A DNA stretch of 64,000 nt. Origin: Diprion similis. Taxonomy: Eukaryota; Arthropoda; Insecta; Hymenoptera; Diprionidae. The stretch spans positions 11,379,001 through 11,443,000 of the forward strand of contig NC_060105.1 in assembly GCF_021155765.1 (NCBI RefSeq), read 5' to 3'. Below the pieces are notes generated by a model, which saw nothing but the letters and a program-made list of their open reading frames with translations, ran no database searches and had not been told where the DNA came from. Shown here piece by piece: positions 12,501-24,671 of the stretch; position 1 is the first letter of the stretch; every line of letters begins with the position of its first letter. The position numbers and the translations under genes were made by a program.

Positions 12501-13335
12501 TATCGGAGAAATTTCAGCAGAAAATTACTCCTGGTATCAGGAGAACATCTGAGCCGAGGAGGTCTTCCAAAAACAGGGACTGATTGATTGACTGCTTGCT
12601 GCGTTGATACTGTGTGCTTTGATGCATGCCTGCTTGCTTGAGAAGGCGTGTGATCGCTTGCTTACGTGCTACATCCGCTTAGAATTAGGCAAATCGGAGA
12701 AATTTCAGCAGAAAATTACTCCTGGTATCAGGAGAACATCTGAGCCGAGGAGGTCTTCCAAAAACAGGGACTGATTGATTGACTGCTTGCGACGTTGATA
12801 CTGTGTGCTTTGATGCATGCCTGCTTGCTTGAGAAGTCGTGTGATCGCTTGCTTACGTGCTACATCCGCTTAGAATTAGGCAAATCGGAGAAATTTCAGC
12901 AGAAAATTACTCCTGGTATCAGGAGAACATCTGAGCCGAGGAGGTCTTCCAAAAACAGGGACTGATTGATTGACTGCTTGCGGCGTTGATACTGTGTGCT
13001 TTGATGCATGCCTGCTTGCTTGAGAAGGCGTGTGATCGCTTGCTTACGTGCTACATCCGCTTAGAATTAGGCAAATCGGAGAAATTTCAGCAGAAAATCA
13101 CTCCTGGTATCAGGAGAACATCTGAGCCGAGGAGGTCTTCCAAAAACAGGGACTGATTGATTGACTGCTTGCGACGTTGATACTGTGTGCTTTGATGCAT
13201 GCCTGCTTGCTTGAGAAGGCGTGTGATCGCTTGCTCACGTGCTACATCCGCTTAGAATTAGGCAAATCGGAGAAATTTCAGTCGAAAATCGCTCCTGGTA
13301 TCAGGAGAACATCCGAGCCGAGGAGGTCTATCAAA
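6560..13335 (+). repeat. 191-bp satellite array, 36 copies in perfect register
   Basis: The marker TCTGAGCCG occurs at 6627, 6818, 7009, 7200, 7391, 7582 and so on to 13121, with a variant (TCCGAGCCG) at 13312. The first and last markers are 6685 bp apart, exactly 35 x 191, so the array has no net insertion or deletion over 36 monomers. Each unit holds a short hairpin (CTCCTG, loop GTAT, CAGGAG), an AT-rich GATTGATTGAC segment, a GCATGC core (GATGCATGCCTGC or GATGCATGCATGC) and GTGTGATCGCTTG. Two monomer types recur: one with GCTTGCTTACGTGCTACATC and one with GCTTGATCACATGCTACATC. Interior copies are very similar; the first monomer (6560-6750) and the last (13262-13335) are the most diverged. 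No protein-coding content is supported. Confidence 0.97.
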
Positions 13336-13560
13336 CACGGGTATGGATGCCTATAATTAGGCACTCTTACGTATCGTAGGATTGGTTGCCTATAATTAGG
13401 CACTCTGAGGTTACGTAAGATTGGTTGCCTATAATTAGGCACTTCAATGTTATGTAAGATTGGTTGTCTATAATTAGGCACTCTCACGTGACGTAAGATT
13501 GGTTGCCTATAATTAGGCACTCTGAGGTTGCGTAAAATTGGTTGCCTCTAATTAGGCGGC
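13336..13560 (+). repeat. 39-bp tandem repeat, six copies
   Basis: GCCTATAATTAGGCA or a close variant starts at 13349, 13388, 13427, 13466, 13505 and 13544, an exact 39-bp period. The core is an imperfect inverted repeat (GCCTA, loop TAAT, TAGGC). It directly follows the end of the 191-bp array and resembles the AGAATTAGGCAAATCGGAG part of that monomer, so it may be derived from it. Because 39 is a multiple of three, a repetitive open frame appears on the minus strand; I do not regard it as a gene. Confidence 0.93.
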
Positions 13561-13959
13561 TTGAAAATGAACCGAAACGGCCCTCGTCGATTAGTCTATT
13601 ATCACTCTATTACTTAGACACTATTTTGTGAAAATTTCTGATGACATGCAGTGGGGACAGGTAAGTGATAAGTCATAAATTCTATATTCATATTTTTATT
13701 TAGGCTCCACAGACATGTTATCAACGATTAGTTCTATGGACGTAGGATTCTTATTTTCTATTCAAATTCATATAAAAATAATAAACAGGAAGATTGGCTA
13801 CAGAACCCAAAAAATAAAATACCTGCAACTATATCTTCGTCGAATATAGAGTTAAGCTTGATAATCCCAATGAAATTGTTAATACTAAGTTGAAACGCTT
13901 TAGCATTACAGGTAAGGAATGAAGTGAGGCAATAGCTCAGCCGCCTATCTCTAAAATTA
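13561..13959. other. AT-rich spacer
   Basis: About 400 bp with no exon or repeat recognised, between the 39-bp array and the decayed 312-bp family copies. Confidence 0.5.
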
Positions 13960-14515
13960 AATTCCTACCCCTTTGAATTTTCGGCGAAAATTTTGCCGAC
14001 CTTAAAACATGCTAGAAGCAATTCTTTGATGCACTATATCGACGTAATTCTAATTGCCTAAGCAGCAAACAGAAAGTAGTATATAAGACAGTATTCATTG
14101 TAGTTTGTAAGTATGTATAATATTTCACTCTGCACACAAGCGCACATTGTCCATCACAAGTTTTTGGTTTATGTAGCCTCAATTGAAAGATACAAATGAA
14201 TAAGTAAATAAATAACTCTTCGTCTGTTTTTATCGTTCATTCCCAACTGTCGGTCCTACGTTTCTTTGATGGTTTTTTTTGAGGTCATGGGGGTCCAATG
14301 AGTCTAGAAAGGGTCGTTCAAATCGATTTCTAGATAAAAAATGTTTGACCAAGAAAGAAGTACGGCTAACACGTTCGTATTTCGGTGAAAATGTTGACAC
14401 ATTCAAGAAATGCTGTGATTCTTTGATCCAGTATAGCGACATAACTTTTTGAGAGTTATCAGTTGCGCGCAGTTCAGCTACACTGCAAGTAACAGACCAA
14501 TAGTTACAGCGGAAA
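13960..14515 (+). repeat. Diverged copies of the 312-bp family
   Basis: 13960-14060 resembles the middle of the 312-bp monomer (CCCCTTTGAATTTTCGGCG, then CAATTCTTTGATGCACTAT, then CGACGTAATTC). 14225-14515 resembles more of the unit in the same order (GTCGGTCCTACGTTTC, GGTCATGGGGGTCCAATGAG, AAGGGTCGTTCAAATCGATT, GCGACATAACTTTTTGAGAG, GTAACAGACCAATAGTTACAGC). About 160 bp of unrelated sequence separates the two. The orientation is the same as in the array at 4055-6137, so this family brackets the 191-bp array. Confidence 0.8.
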
Positions 14516-16660
14516 AACGAAAGAGACTATTTTAAGAAATATTTGAAACGGACAAGAAAATTTTTTCCACATCAATTCGTGCAAAATGGCGGAGTCATTC
14601 ACATTGCATCGCCTAGCATCGGTAGTTCTCGTCTGAACTATAAACGTCAAAATAATTCTCAATCGTTATATCTTATTATTTATCGAAGAACCAAAGAACC
14701 CATCAAAAACCGGCAAGTCATATTAAGTTTAGAGGTTATACGAAATAATTTTCATTTTACTAATCACCAGTTTTTGTGATTTCAGTGTTTCCTAAAAATT
14801 TTTTCCAGTACTTCTTAAATGTGTGTCAAAATTCACTCGAAATCTTGAGAAGCTTCGTTGGATTTATCCGTATTAAAAATAAAAAACGAAAAACATCATC
14901 CTTCCTTAGGCCTGTAAACCAGGACCAGTGCCTCAAAGGGTTGTATACAGCCCGGAAGCCTAAAAAATGGTGCATTTATTGAAAAGGCTGAGAAATAGTC
15001 TTCTGTAATGTAATAGAAATTCTGTGTACTATTTTTACTGTCCAAAACGTGTGTCGTCTTTCATATCATCGTGAAGTTGTCGATATAATGGCATAAAATT
15101 AATGTTATTATATGCATGAAGTTGTCATGCAGGTGACACAATGTATTGACAGCTCTGCCTATAGAATATTAATCGAATTTTTGCAATCAGTCAAAGTGAG
15201 TAATATTTAATTAAGTATAATCGGTAATAGAAAGCTTCTAATGAAACGAAATTCTATCATGTCAGTGAATAAATAAAATTGAATCTACTGTACTATTATG
15301 CAGCAAATTTGAAGTATCAATAAGGGAAAAATGTAAACACCCAATACGAATCAACGCACAAAATAATTTGATTGAAAATACGATTTAGAAAAAATGTATT
15401 ACTGCTAACATAAAAAATGCCAAGATGAATATTTAATATATCTAAGAGGTGAAAATAGTGAGCCAAAAATAAAACGAACGAATATCGGATTAAAAAAGAA
15501 AAAAGTAATTGGACAGCATTTTGCAAGAACTCCAGATGCTGATTGTGAATTGACACAAATTGTGTTTGTCTTCTCCAAATGAACATGGAATTTTGCAACA
15601 ACATTCTAGACATCACGTAAAACCAAATAGGCAAAACACCTATAGTGGAGCAACAGAAATTGAATTCTTCGCAGCGTAGATTGATGGTATGTAGATCGAA
15701 TTTATGTTAATTAATCATATTACATGACTATGGATCATTTGTATCGCTGATGAATAACCAAAATGTGAAATTACCAAAAAACGGAAGTAACGAAATAGAT
15801 CGATATATTCAAATCCCCCCTCCCCCGCCAAATCAGAATGAGGCACAAGTTATTAAACGTTGTATGGAATTTCTCACATAGAAATTTGGAACTTGTTTTT
15901 TAGGCAAGCTTATATTTTCTCTTGAACGGCTACCTCACTTTTTTCTGCCAAATTAACATTTCTCTTACGAAAAACTTTCAACTTTTATCCAAATTTCTCA
16001 AACATTTTTCATTAATCTGCTAATAAAACTCAACTTATACAATGAAATGTTACATCAAACTAAACAGAAATCAGGTATTGAAACAAAGTTATCCCATTTC
16101 TCTGACCATTCTTATACTTGACAAAAATAATGTTCAGTTCAAATCTAGTACCTGGTATATTTCCTGGATTTTATTAATGTTCTTTTTACTCAAAAACCTT
16201 TTGCTTCTCAGCGTAAATGACTAGTGAAACGTACGCTACTTAATTAAAATTTTTGATAACGTGCGAAAAATAAATCGACCTTTAGAATCTCGGAAAATTT
16301 TCAAGAGTTCAACGAGTTTTGAATGAATGAATAAAAATTCTTCCGAGGACATTTCAAGAATTCACCATCCGACTCAAACTACCATAATTGTTTCTTAATC
16401 GTCTACGAAAGCATACCGTTGAAACGTTGGCAAAAAATTATATAAACATGTTGATGAATTAAAATCGCTTCCCACTTTCCATCTGTGTAATTATTAATAT
16501 TAATATTAATATAATCACCGTCGTTATCCAGCAGATTATTGCTGATCAGTGCTTAATTATAAATTGTCAATACGGTAAGCAAGGTTTGGTGATCAGCTAG
16601 AGACTGTGTAATTATGGTAACAAATATACATAAATGAAATAACGCAAGATATATTCGTTC
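14516..16660. other. Intergenic AT-rich DNA upstream of CA paralogue 3
   Basis: No exon or repeat supported over about 2.1 kb. A TATA-like TTATATAAAC lies near 16438, but there is no independent sign of where transcription of the downstream CA gene begins. Short open frames in this stretch have no recognisable motifs. Confidence 0.5.
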
Positions 16661-16685
16661 CAACAGGAGCAAGTTAACACAAGAT

Positions 16686-18837
16686 ATGATGAAACACAAT
16701 GACTCATTACCATCAAGCAGAAATGCTACCAGTGAGTAAAAACCACATAATCACATCTCTTCTACTGTCAAGAAGATTTTGAAACCTATCAACAGCTTGA
16801 CAATTCCATGTGCATCATACAATTCTTATATAGTTCGTATAAACCCAAGAGTTCTCTCGGTATTTGACGTCATAAACAGTTTTCTACGATTAAACAACAA
16901 TTAACCAAATACTAATCCTTCAATCAAATCACCAGTATCTATGGCATACAATTCTTTCATTGCAGGCACAGGCAGTAATCAATCACCCATCAATATCGAT
17001 ACAGCCAAGGCGATACCGAAAATATGTCCACCAATTGTGATGAGTGGATACGGAGAGGGAACGAACCTGGTGACACTTACGAACACCGGACGTACTGGTA
17101 AGACTTGGTCACAAGGGATGAGATGATAACTGGTGGAATGCACTTGTATGATGCAGCTGCATATCTGATATTTGCAGTGCTATGATAACGTAATATAATA
17201 ATTAAAGTGTGTGTTGGTCGTAAAGAATTCAATACGAGTGAGATTAGACAAAGAATTAATGAATCACGCCGTAAGTTCTACATTCACGGATCAACTGACG
17301 TCTAGGTTTGTCCACTAGCAAATTCAAATAGATATTTCAAAAACGAGAGTATCTAACTCAAGATTTTATTCAAATTAAACTATCTTTGTAGATTATGCAT
17401 TATCTAGGAATTGGTACACCGTTAAAATCGAAAATCAATTATTAAATACATTGCAGTTAAAGTTCGACCGCCTGAAAACGTGCCATCAGCTTTTCTCAGC
17501 GGAGGTCCTTTAAAGGGCAAGTACAAGTTTTTCGAGTTGCATTTTCACTGGGGATCATCGAACTTGATTGGCTCTGAACACTCTGTAAACGGAAATTTGT
17601 GAGCAAACCCTCCACCAAATCATGATGCTATAAGTAGAATTATTTTTGAAATATGCTTTACAAAGTAAATTTTCCACCCAAATTGTTACAACAGTTTTGA
17701 AATTTTTCATTTTCGTTTCAAACCTAATTTGTAACCCTCTCAACTAGCATTTGTTTCGTTTTTGCTGCGACCACTTACCGTACTTTTACTACATCATACT
17801 GACGAAAATTTTGTCCTAGTTATTCAATGGAAGCACACATGGTTCACTACAACGAAAAATATCCAAATTTTGAAGTTGCATCCAAGAAGTCTGATGGCTT
17901 CGCTGTAATCGCTGTATTCTTCGAAGCGACCAATGAAGCCGAGCAACAAGACCACCCGATAATTTCAGGAATAACGAATCACCTGGCTAGTATAAGATCA
18001 GCCGGAACCACCGTCGACGTACATCCGGGTTAGTGCTAAATCGGGCACAAGTTTATTGGTATCCAGACTTTACAATATGATTGTAAATCACGTCCAAGTT
18101 TAGAGCAGCCAATTCCAGTTTGTGGCAAAAGAAATGGTTAATTCGATCTACAAAATTGCCTCTAGTAACAAGGTGAAATTTTTGTACACAAATTTTTCTA
18201 TTTTTTTTTATTACGAATTTTCATCTTCACTAAAACTCTTTTGAATGTCTTTCTGGGTTTCTTTGGAACCGTTTCTGCAATATTCTGCAAGTTCCCGAAT
18301 TTCTACATCTGATTTTTTGTTCGTTTTTTCTGAGAGTCGAAAGATGAAAAACTACTTTCAACGAATTGGAGAAATATACTGAAACTATGCCAAAATCTTG
18401 GTTCAGTTCTAATGAAAATTTTGGACGTAATAATTTTTTTCGTAATAAAAATACTGACTAACCTATTGGAATACTTGTTTGATACAGAGGCACTTAGCTT
18501 GGTGAATGACTACTGTTTCTGCTGCAGTGAATACTTTACCTATCATGGATCCCGCACAACTTTTCCATTTTCCGAGAACGTAACTTGGCTGATCTACCCA
18601 ATTCCAATCCGAATCAGCAACAGGCAAATCGAAGCTTTCCGACATATCCATGGATCAGGCGGACCTCGCCTCAGTTCAAATACTCGGCACATACAGCTGC
18701 TCGGTGATACAAAAATTTATTTTGTCAAGAAGAGATACAAAAAAACTGACAATGATGACTCTGAAAGGAAGACGAACAGAGAATCGGTTGCAAATAATTT
18801 ATACGAGATTTCTTTGAATTCGTTCAAAAAAACCTAA
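16686..18837 (+). CDS. Alpha-carbonic anhydrase with intact zinc site and basic C-terminal tail
   Basis: Proposed coding exons: 16686-16731, 16966-17097, 17457-17598, 17820-18028 and 18488-18837. Together they make 879 bp, an in-frame 292-residue protein. Donors are GTGAGT, GTAAGA, GTGAGC and GTTAGT. Motifs in order: GSNQSPINID (18-27), SGGP (74-77), HFHWGS with zinc ligands His88 and His90, GSEH (98-101), MEAHMVHYN with zinc ligand His113, and YFTYHGSRTT with Thr200 at the human CA II Thr199 site. Glu100, Glu111 and Trp210 are also kept. Unusual points: Arg58 replaces the proton-shuttle His64, Arg199 replaces Leu198 at the pocket, and FPF replaces PPC after the threonines. The last 40 or so residues form a Lys/Arg/Ser/Asn-rich tail not typical of the family. 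The first exon is the weakest call and lacks a signal peptide; an acceptor-like site before 16667 means it could be internal to a longer gene. Expected activity is CO2 hydration, probably slowed. Confidence 0.85.
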
Positions 18838-19404
18838 CGAAACAAAAAGTATAACTTTGGTTTTCACGCCCCAAATATTAAACAGATAAGAACCAATAGT
18901 CGTGTTTCTCTAAAATTTTATAATAACAATATAGCTTCTGTTGTTACCTGTTTGCGATGAGTTAAAATTAAAATTGCGATACTATGGAGTATAAATTTCC
19001 AATTATACTGCGGTGTTGCATATTTTTGGAAAGATGTACGAATCACATCGTTTTGCATCAAGTATACCCAATGACGAATGAAATTCAGCATTGTATATTA
19101 GCCACATTGAAAATGGGAATGAAATCAAAAACCGAAAAAAACTACCAAAATTGCCTCGAAAGCATCAAACGCGAGCTTCGACCCATGTGCCCGATGAATT
19201 TTTCATTCAAATACCTAAATTGTTCAATACAGCTTCTGTTTATTTTCGGTGTCGAATCGGCTGCTGTTTAAATGCAAATAAACCTCTCCCCGCAAAATTC
19301 TGTACATGGGTTTAAGAGTGTAAGAATGAAGACTACTCGTGTTCTGCTACCGAAAGCTGGGGTACGAATTACCGCAGCACGTTTATGCAGAAGACGCAAA
19401 TACG
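18838..19404. other. Downstream region of CA paralogue 3
   Basis: No further exon supported. An AATAAA at 19277-19282, about 440 bp after the stop codon, could be the polyadenylation signal of the CA gene; this is inference from position only. Confidence 0.4.
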
Positions 19405-19815
19405 TTCAATATTCAGATTTTCTGATGGTATCGCGTTTTTATCAACATTTTAGGTTCGGTGACACAATTATTGGAGTGATACCTTTAATCAGACAATTAG
19501 AGCAGACCTGCTCTTTGGTGGAAAGGCCTAACTGCAGGCAACATTTTCAGCATACACGACTGTAAGTCTAGTTTCCTTACATCAGGCAGATGTGCTGTGA
19601 TATTAGAATATATGTATCAGATTTTCTGATAGCATGGTGTTTTTTATCAACTTTTTGGCTTCAGTTACAGAATTATTAAACTGATACCTTCACTCAGACA
19701 ATTAGAACAAGCCTACTCTTCGATAGGAACGCCTAACTGCAGGCAACGTTTTCAGCATACACAACTGTAAGTTTAGTTGCCTTACATCAAGCGGATATAC
19801 CGTAATATTCGAATG
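19405..19815 (+). repeat. Two-copy tandem duplication, about 205 bp
   Basis: GCCTAACTGCAGGCAAC starts at 19526 and again at 19731, within two blocks that keep order throughout: TTTTTATCAAC, GACACAATTATT or TACAGAATTATT, CAGACAATTAGA, CAGCATACACRACTGTAAGT, CTTACATCA. Similarity between the blocks is moderate, so the duplication is not recent. The GCCTAACTGCAGGC segment is close to palindromic. Confidence 0.85.
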
Positions 19816-22800
19816 TAGGTATGTATACCTATGTAGGTACAAGTTATTTTTTATTATAATAATTTTAGATTGGCAGCTTCGAAATTGATGCGGCTTCGCT
19901 GCCGGCATTAAATATATATATATTCAGTAAGAAAAGATAGATTAATTAAAATATTATAGCGTCACTAGATAATTTCAACTGTGTTGAATAAAACATAAAT
20001 CGTCCGCATGCATAGTACAAGCAAAGATTCTGTGATTTGAAACATTAGAGAATGTTCTTATATTCGAGAGTATGATTCAGATTCTTATCGTTTTCGAAGG
20101 GGTTTCTGTATGGCATATTTCTGAGATATAATGCCCAAATACTACGTTACAGCTTGCGGCATCATAGTACATGGGAAACATGTTTCACGGAAAAAGAACA
20201 CGTCAAAGAAGCTTTAGGAATACAGTATTATCAAGTCTTCTTTATCATGTACAGCTGACTTGTGAAAAATGCAATTAGCTGTTATCCCTTCCACTTTTAT
20301 TCAGCCAATTATTGTAATACACTTGTAAAGCATGCTTTAACAGAGACGAAAGACATGGGTGGTTCCATGGTTTCTATCCTTTGTCTTGCACTTTGTTCAA
20401 TAAGTTAAGAATTTCGTGAATTACTGAGAGTTGCAGGAATGTTAAATTTATACTATTATGTATTATACATATACCTGCAGATGCATGATGATAATTAGGA
20501 TTGAGAAAAATTGATCACTCCGAATTAAAAGGCTTAATTTTCTTTTCTTTTCATTTCTTTTTTACTTAAAAATATATATGTATATATTTATTAAATATCG
20601 TACTATTTAAATAATAACATAGTTATTCATTATATAATACATTTCCGACAATTGTTCATCATTTATGAATCAAAATAGATGTTTTTTTTCACCTCGTTTT
20701 CTATTACGTTTGGAATAGAATTATATCAATTCACAAATTAGTTATACATACAAAGCATACGTAGATCAAAACAATTCTTGTATTCAGTTGAAATTTGATT
20801 ATGCCTCAAAATTTCTGTTCGAACGGTACTGTTCAGACTTGGAAAATTGATTATTACTTTTATTTGATCGAACTTCAAATTTTTGGTCAAATAGGATGAG
20901 AAAAAGATATAATATGACAGTAATATTAATAAAAGTAATAATAAAAAATAAGATCACCATATACCAGTTTAGGTTTCTTTCGCATCGATAGTTATATTAT
21001 TTGTGCTATTTTTCTCTGCCAACATCCATGCATCACGTAGAATAAAATGTTTTTAGTTTCATGCATTCAAAAATATATCGTTAAAGTATTCTGTGTACCG
21101 CGATTGTCTTTTTGTACAGTAAAACATAGTTGATGGAGTAATTCAGATATCAACAATATTAATGAAAATAGATATTAGGTATCGCAGAAAAAAAGTGTCC
21201 ATTAGAAATTTCACTTTTGGAGACTTGCGATTCACTATTAATTAAAGAACTTTTCGAACACGGTACCACAGAGTTTGGCATGTTAAATGACAGTATACAA
21301 TATTTAAATCGTATAACGTAGCCTAAGTAAATCCGTAGAATTTGTTTTGCTATCTATACGAAATGGTACATCTCGTATTAATATAAGAATTAAATGTAAC
21401 AAAATATAGTAAAACAAATTATTTTCTAATATATACACATAACACTGCAGTGTAACAGAGATACACAATATACATACAGCGATAGATATAATAGATTTTT
21501 CAATCCTTGAAAGCTAAATTTACACATTATATATAAATAATTAATATCATTTCTGTTTTGTATGATCTAGATTCGATTTTCTTTTTTTTTTTTGTCATTC
21601 GCTCATTTTTCATAATTTTTTCCTTCTACTGTTATTCAATTTTTCTTCTTTTTGACCTCATAAAGTAAAAACGTATCATTATGTTTACGACTCCAGTTCC
21701 TTTATGATTTCACCCTATAGTGACGGAGTGTGTATATAAGCGTGGTAGAAATATGTAACTTGGAAATGTTAAATGTACTTTATCATTATTCCAAAATTTT
21801 TAATGCACGACACAGAAAAAATGTCACCAGCAGAAAAAAAAAACAGATATGAAGAAATGAAGAAATGAAAAGAAAAGGAAAGAACCAAAGACAGATAAAA
21901 TTAATTCAACACTGGTATTTAATGTTTAAGACAATTTCTCTTCCATCGTCTACTTGGCACCCACAATAAAGCATTCAATTCCATGGACTATCTCATACAT
22001 AACGTAAATTACGTCTGCTTATCATCTCCGCAAGAATCACTCGATAATTCGAATAATTGGTACATTGAATAATAACCACGATGTTGCGTTGAATGAATCA
22101 TTAGAAAGAGCGTGATACGAACATACATATTGGTCATTGGTGCCCAACTCGTTAAATTATCAGCTAAATTTTCGGTATATTACATTAAAAATATTTTTCT
22201 TAAAATTCATTCTTTTTCTCTCTTTAGATATTTGACTTTCTAGGCAAAAATTGCTTTGTCGGGACAGATTTTATTCATATTATCAATAATATATGGAAAT
22301 TTTAGACCAATATCTAAAAAATAATCTATGAATAATTATAAAATTAACAAGAAAATGCATGTCTACTCGTGGACTGCAGAAAGAGCAAAACCGTTGTGAA
22401 TCTACGTATATTTGTGGTTCGTTGAGAGAAAAAGAAAAAACCTAAGGGGAAAAAAAAACGAAAAAAAGATAATCGATATAGGAATTACACACTAAGAAAT
22501 GAAAGGAAGAAAAAAAAATTTAACATCACAAGGAAATAGAGTAGAATAAATAATAACGGTACAAACTAAATTATTATCACGCAGGAAATTTACGAAACTT
22601 CTAATCTCCCATATTCTGTAATGGCGGTGGACGAACTTTGACTGAACAATCTCGTTAGTACAAAAATGGCGATTTACGAAATGTACTGACGGATATTTAA
22701 TTGTGAAGGGAATATTTGGATAAGCAAAATATCTGGTTAAATTAAAATGACGGATCGGTTGAACTTGAATGATTCTGTACTGGAAAATTTATTTTCAATT

Positions 22801-24671
22801 TTTCGAACAAAAGCAAAAATGAGCAATTACACCCGCTAGACGCGATTGGCTCAACGAAAGTTCGTCATATCGTAAATGTTTCGCTACATTAGATTTTTTT
22901 CTCAACTCAGAAAAAAATTTTCCTCAATTTTTAAACTCGTTTTCATTATCTTGAAACTGTTCATATTAGCTGGCGATACCTGCACCGGTCTAAATCTGAC
23001 TGAAGATGAATTCAACGAAATCATATTAAAATACGTTTTCTCAATCGAACGAATTGTCTGTTTTGTTATTTTGTCAGATTGAGAAGGTCCTTTGACTCGA
23101 CTCCACGGGAGTCTGACTTGCTGGCTTAGCGGTATACATATATATATATATATATATATATATCTCTATACTTAACTTTATTTATTATAGATACTCTTTA
23201 AGATTTTATACAAATATATTTTGATACTTTAAACGCCGTATAATTTTTACATCTTTTCAGCGTTGAGCCAATCGGCAATAGTCAAAAGATTAGGCAATGA
23301 ATAAATTGGAGTGACAGACAAATATTTCCTCCACATTTACGTGTACACTAAGAATTCAAACTATTTACAGGCCAAAAAAAAGAAAAACCCGTTTGGCAGT
23401 AAATCCAGTATCGCGTTTGCTCTTTCTTCAAATAAAAATTAAGTGATATTGGTGACGAAGGCAATCAGCGTCCAAAAAATATCTATTGATCTAACCAGTT
23501 TTGATGTTTCGGGGCTTCCCTATATTTCTTGAACCGCAAAATAACGTAAACACTTCCATTTTTGTAGAAAGGAAACGGCCACGTACCAAATATTTCCAGA
23601 AGCAACACTCTGAGGTAATAACTACGATTAAAACTAAAAAATAGCTCCGAAAAAGGTGATTTAGATACTTTCCGTGTTATTAAGCTATCCTGTATGCGGC
23701 GCTAAGAGAAATATTCAATTAGAAACATAATTCATCGACCAAAGACAGAAGTCGTAATAAAGTTTTTTGAAAAATTAGGACTTTAATGTTAACAAGTTCA
23801 TGTCTTTGTAAATTTAGGATGTAATCAAGCGTTTCAAATATTAGAACAAAAATTAAACGGATCTTTTGCAGTCTGTAATTTTTAACGAAAATGAAAACTT
23901 TTACATTAAAAGAATCTGATTTCTCCAGTCCTGTTTACCTATTTCGTGAGTCCAAGTAATCACTACTCCCCTGGACGTCTACCAATACCGAATTTTCTTC
24001 TCCCAAAAAAAAAATATATATATATATTTTGGTTTCTCTCCCGACAGGATATCTAGCGATTGGGCGGGTCAAAATTCCAGGTTTTTCAGACCAGAATTCA
24101 CCCATTTTCTACGATCAGTACATGTATAGTGCGTTCTTATTCTCGAAAAGGTTAGAAATATACTTTGCCTTGTTCAACCATCATTTTATACTAAATTGCG
24201 CACGATTGAACGTCGTAAAGAATGCATATTCAACAAAATTCAGAAGAAAAATGCAGTCGTTTCAAAACCTTTGAAAAAAACAAACAAAATAAAAGAAAAA
24301 AGGAAAACGACAGCGGCATAAGAAGAAAGAAAAACGGTTTTGAAGAACTTTACGAGATTCCCTGAGATTTACCCTGAAATTGTCACTTTTGAAACAAAGT
24401 CGTTCGTGTATCTTAATAATAATAATAACAACAATAATGCCTAAATTTCCGTACGTCTTCCAGGTCGCTGGATATCCCGTTGAGAGTAAAAACACAAGAA
24501 AATTCATTAATTTGAATATAACAAATTTGGACGACGAATAAGTATCCTAAAGAAAGTCTTGGATCCGTATTTTTGTCCTTCTTTCTTTTTCTTAGACATT
24601 AAAATCCCCCGAAAGCGTATCTCTGTCCCGCTGCCGTATTCACTATGCTTATTATTAAACCACGTAATAAA
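19816..24671. other. Gene-free AT-rich DNA between convergent genes
   Basis: About 4.9 kb with no supported exon on either strand. It contains a TA microsatellite at about 23137-23162 and A/T tracts. It should include the 3' UTR of the desaturase, which is transcribed toward lower coordinates. A minus-strand AATAAA lies near 23180, but whether the transcript reaches that far is unknown. Confidence 0.55.
23137..23162. repeat. TA dinucleotide microsatellite
   Basis: Uninterrupted TA run of about 13 units. Similar shorter TA runs lie near 24014, 26942, 37088, 40157, 46260, 46885 and 52525; the longest is at 47079-47111. Confidence 0.9.

Noticed and set aside
6560..13335. CRISPR-like regular repeat
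   Set aside because: Repeats are 191 bp and directly abutting with no unique spacers, in a eukaryotic genome; it is a satellite.
13278..13520. Minus-strand open frame encoding a 13-residue tandem repeat peptide
   Set aside because: It is the translation of the 39-bp satellite (39 = 13 codons). There is no independent sign of a gene.
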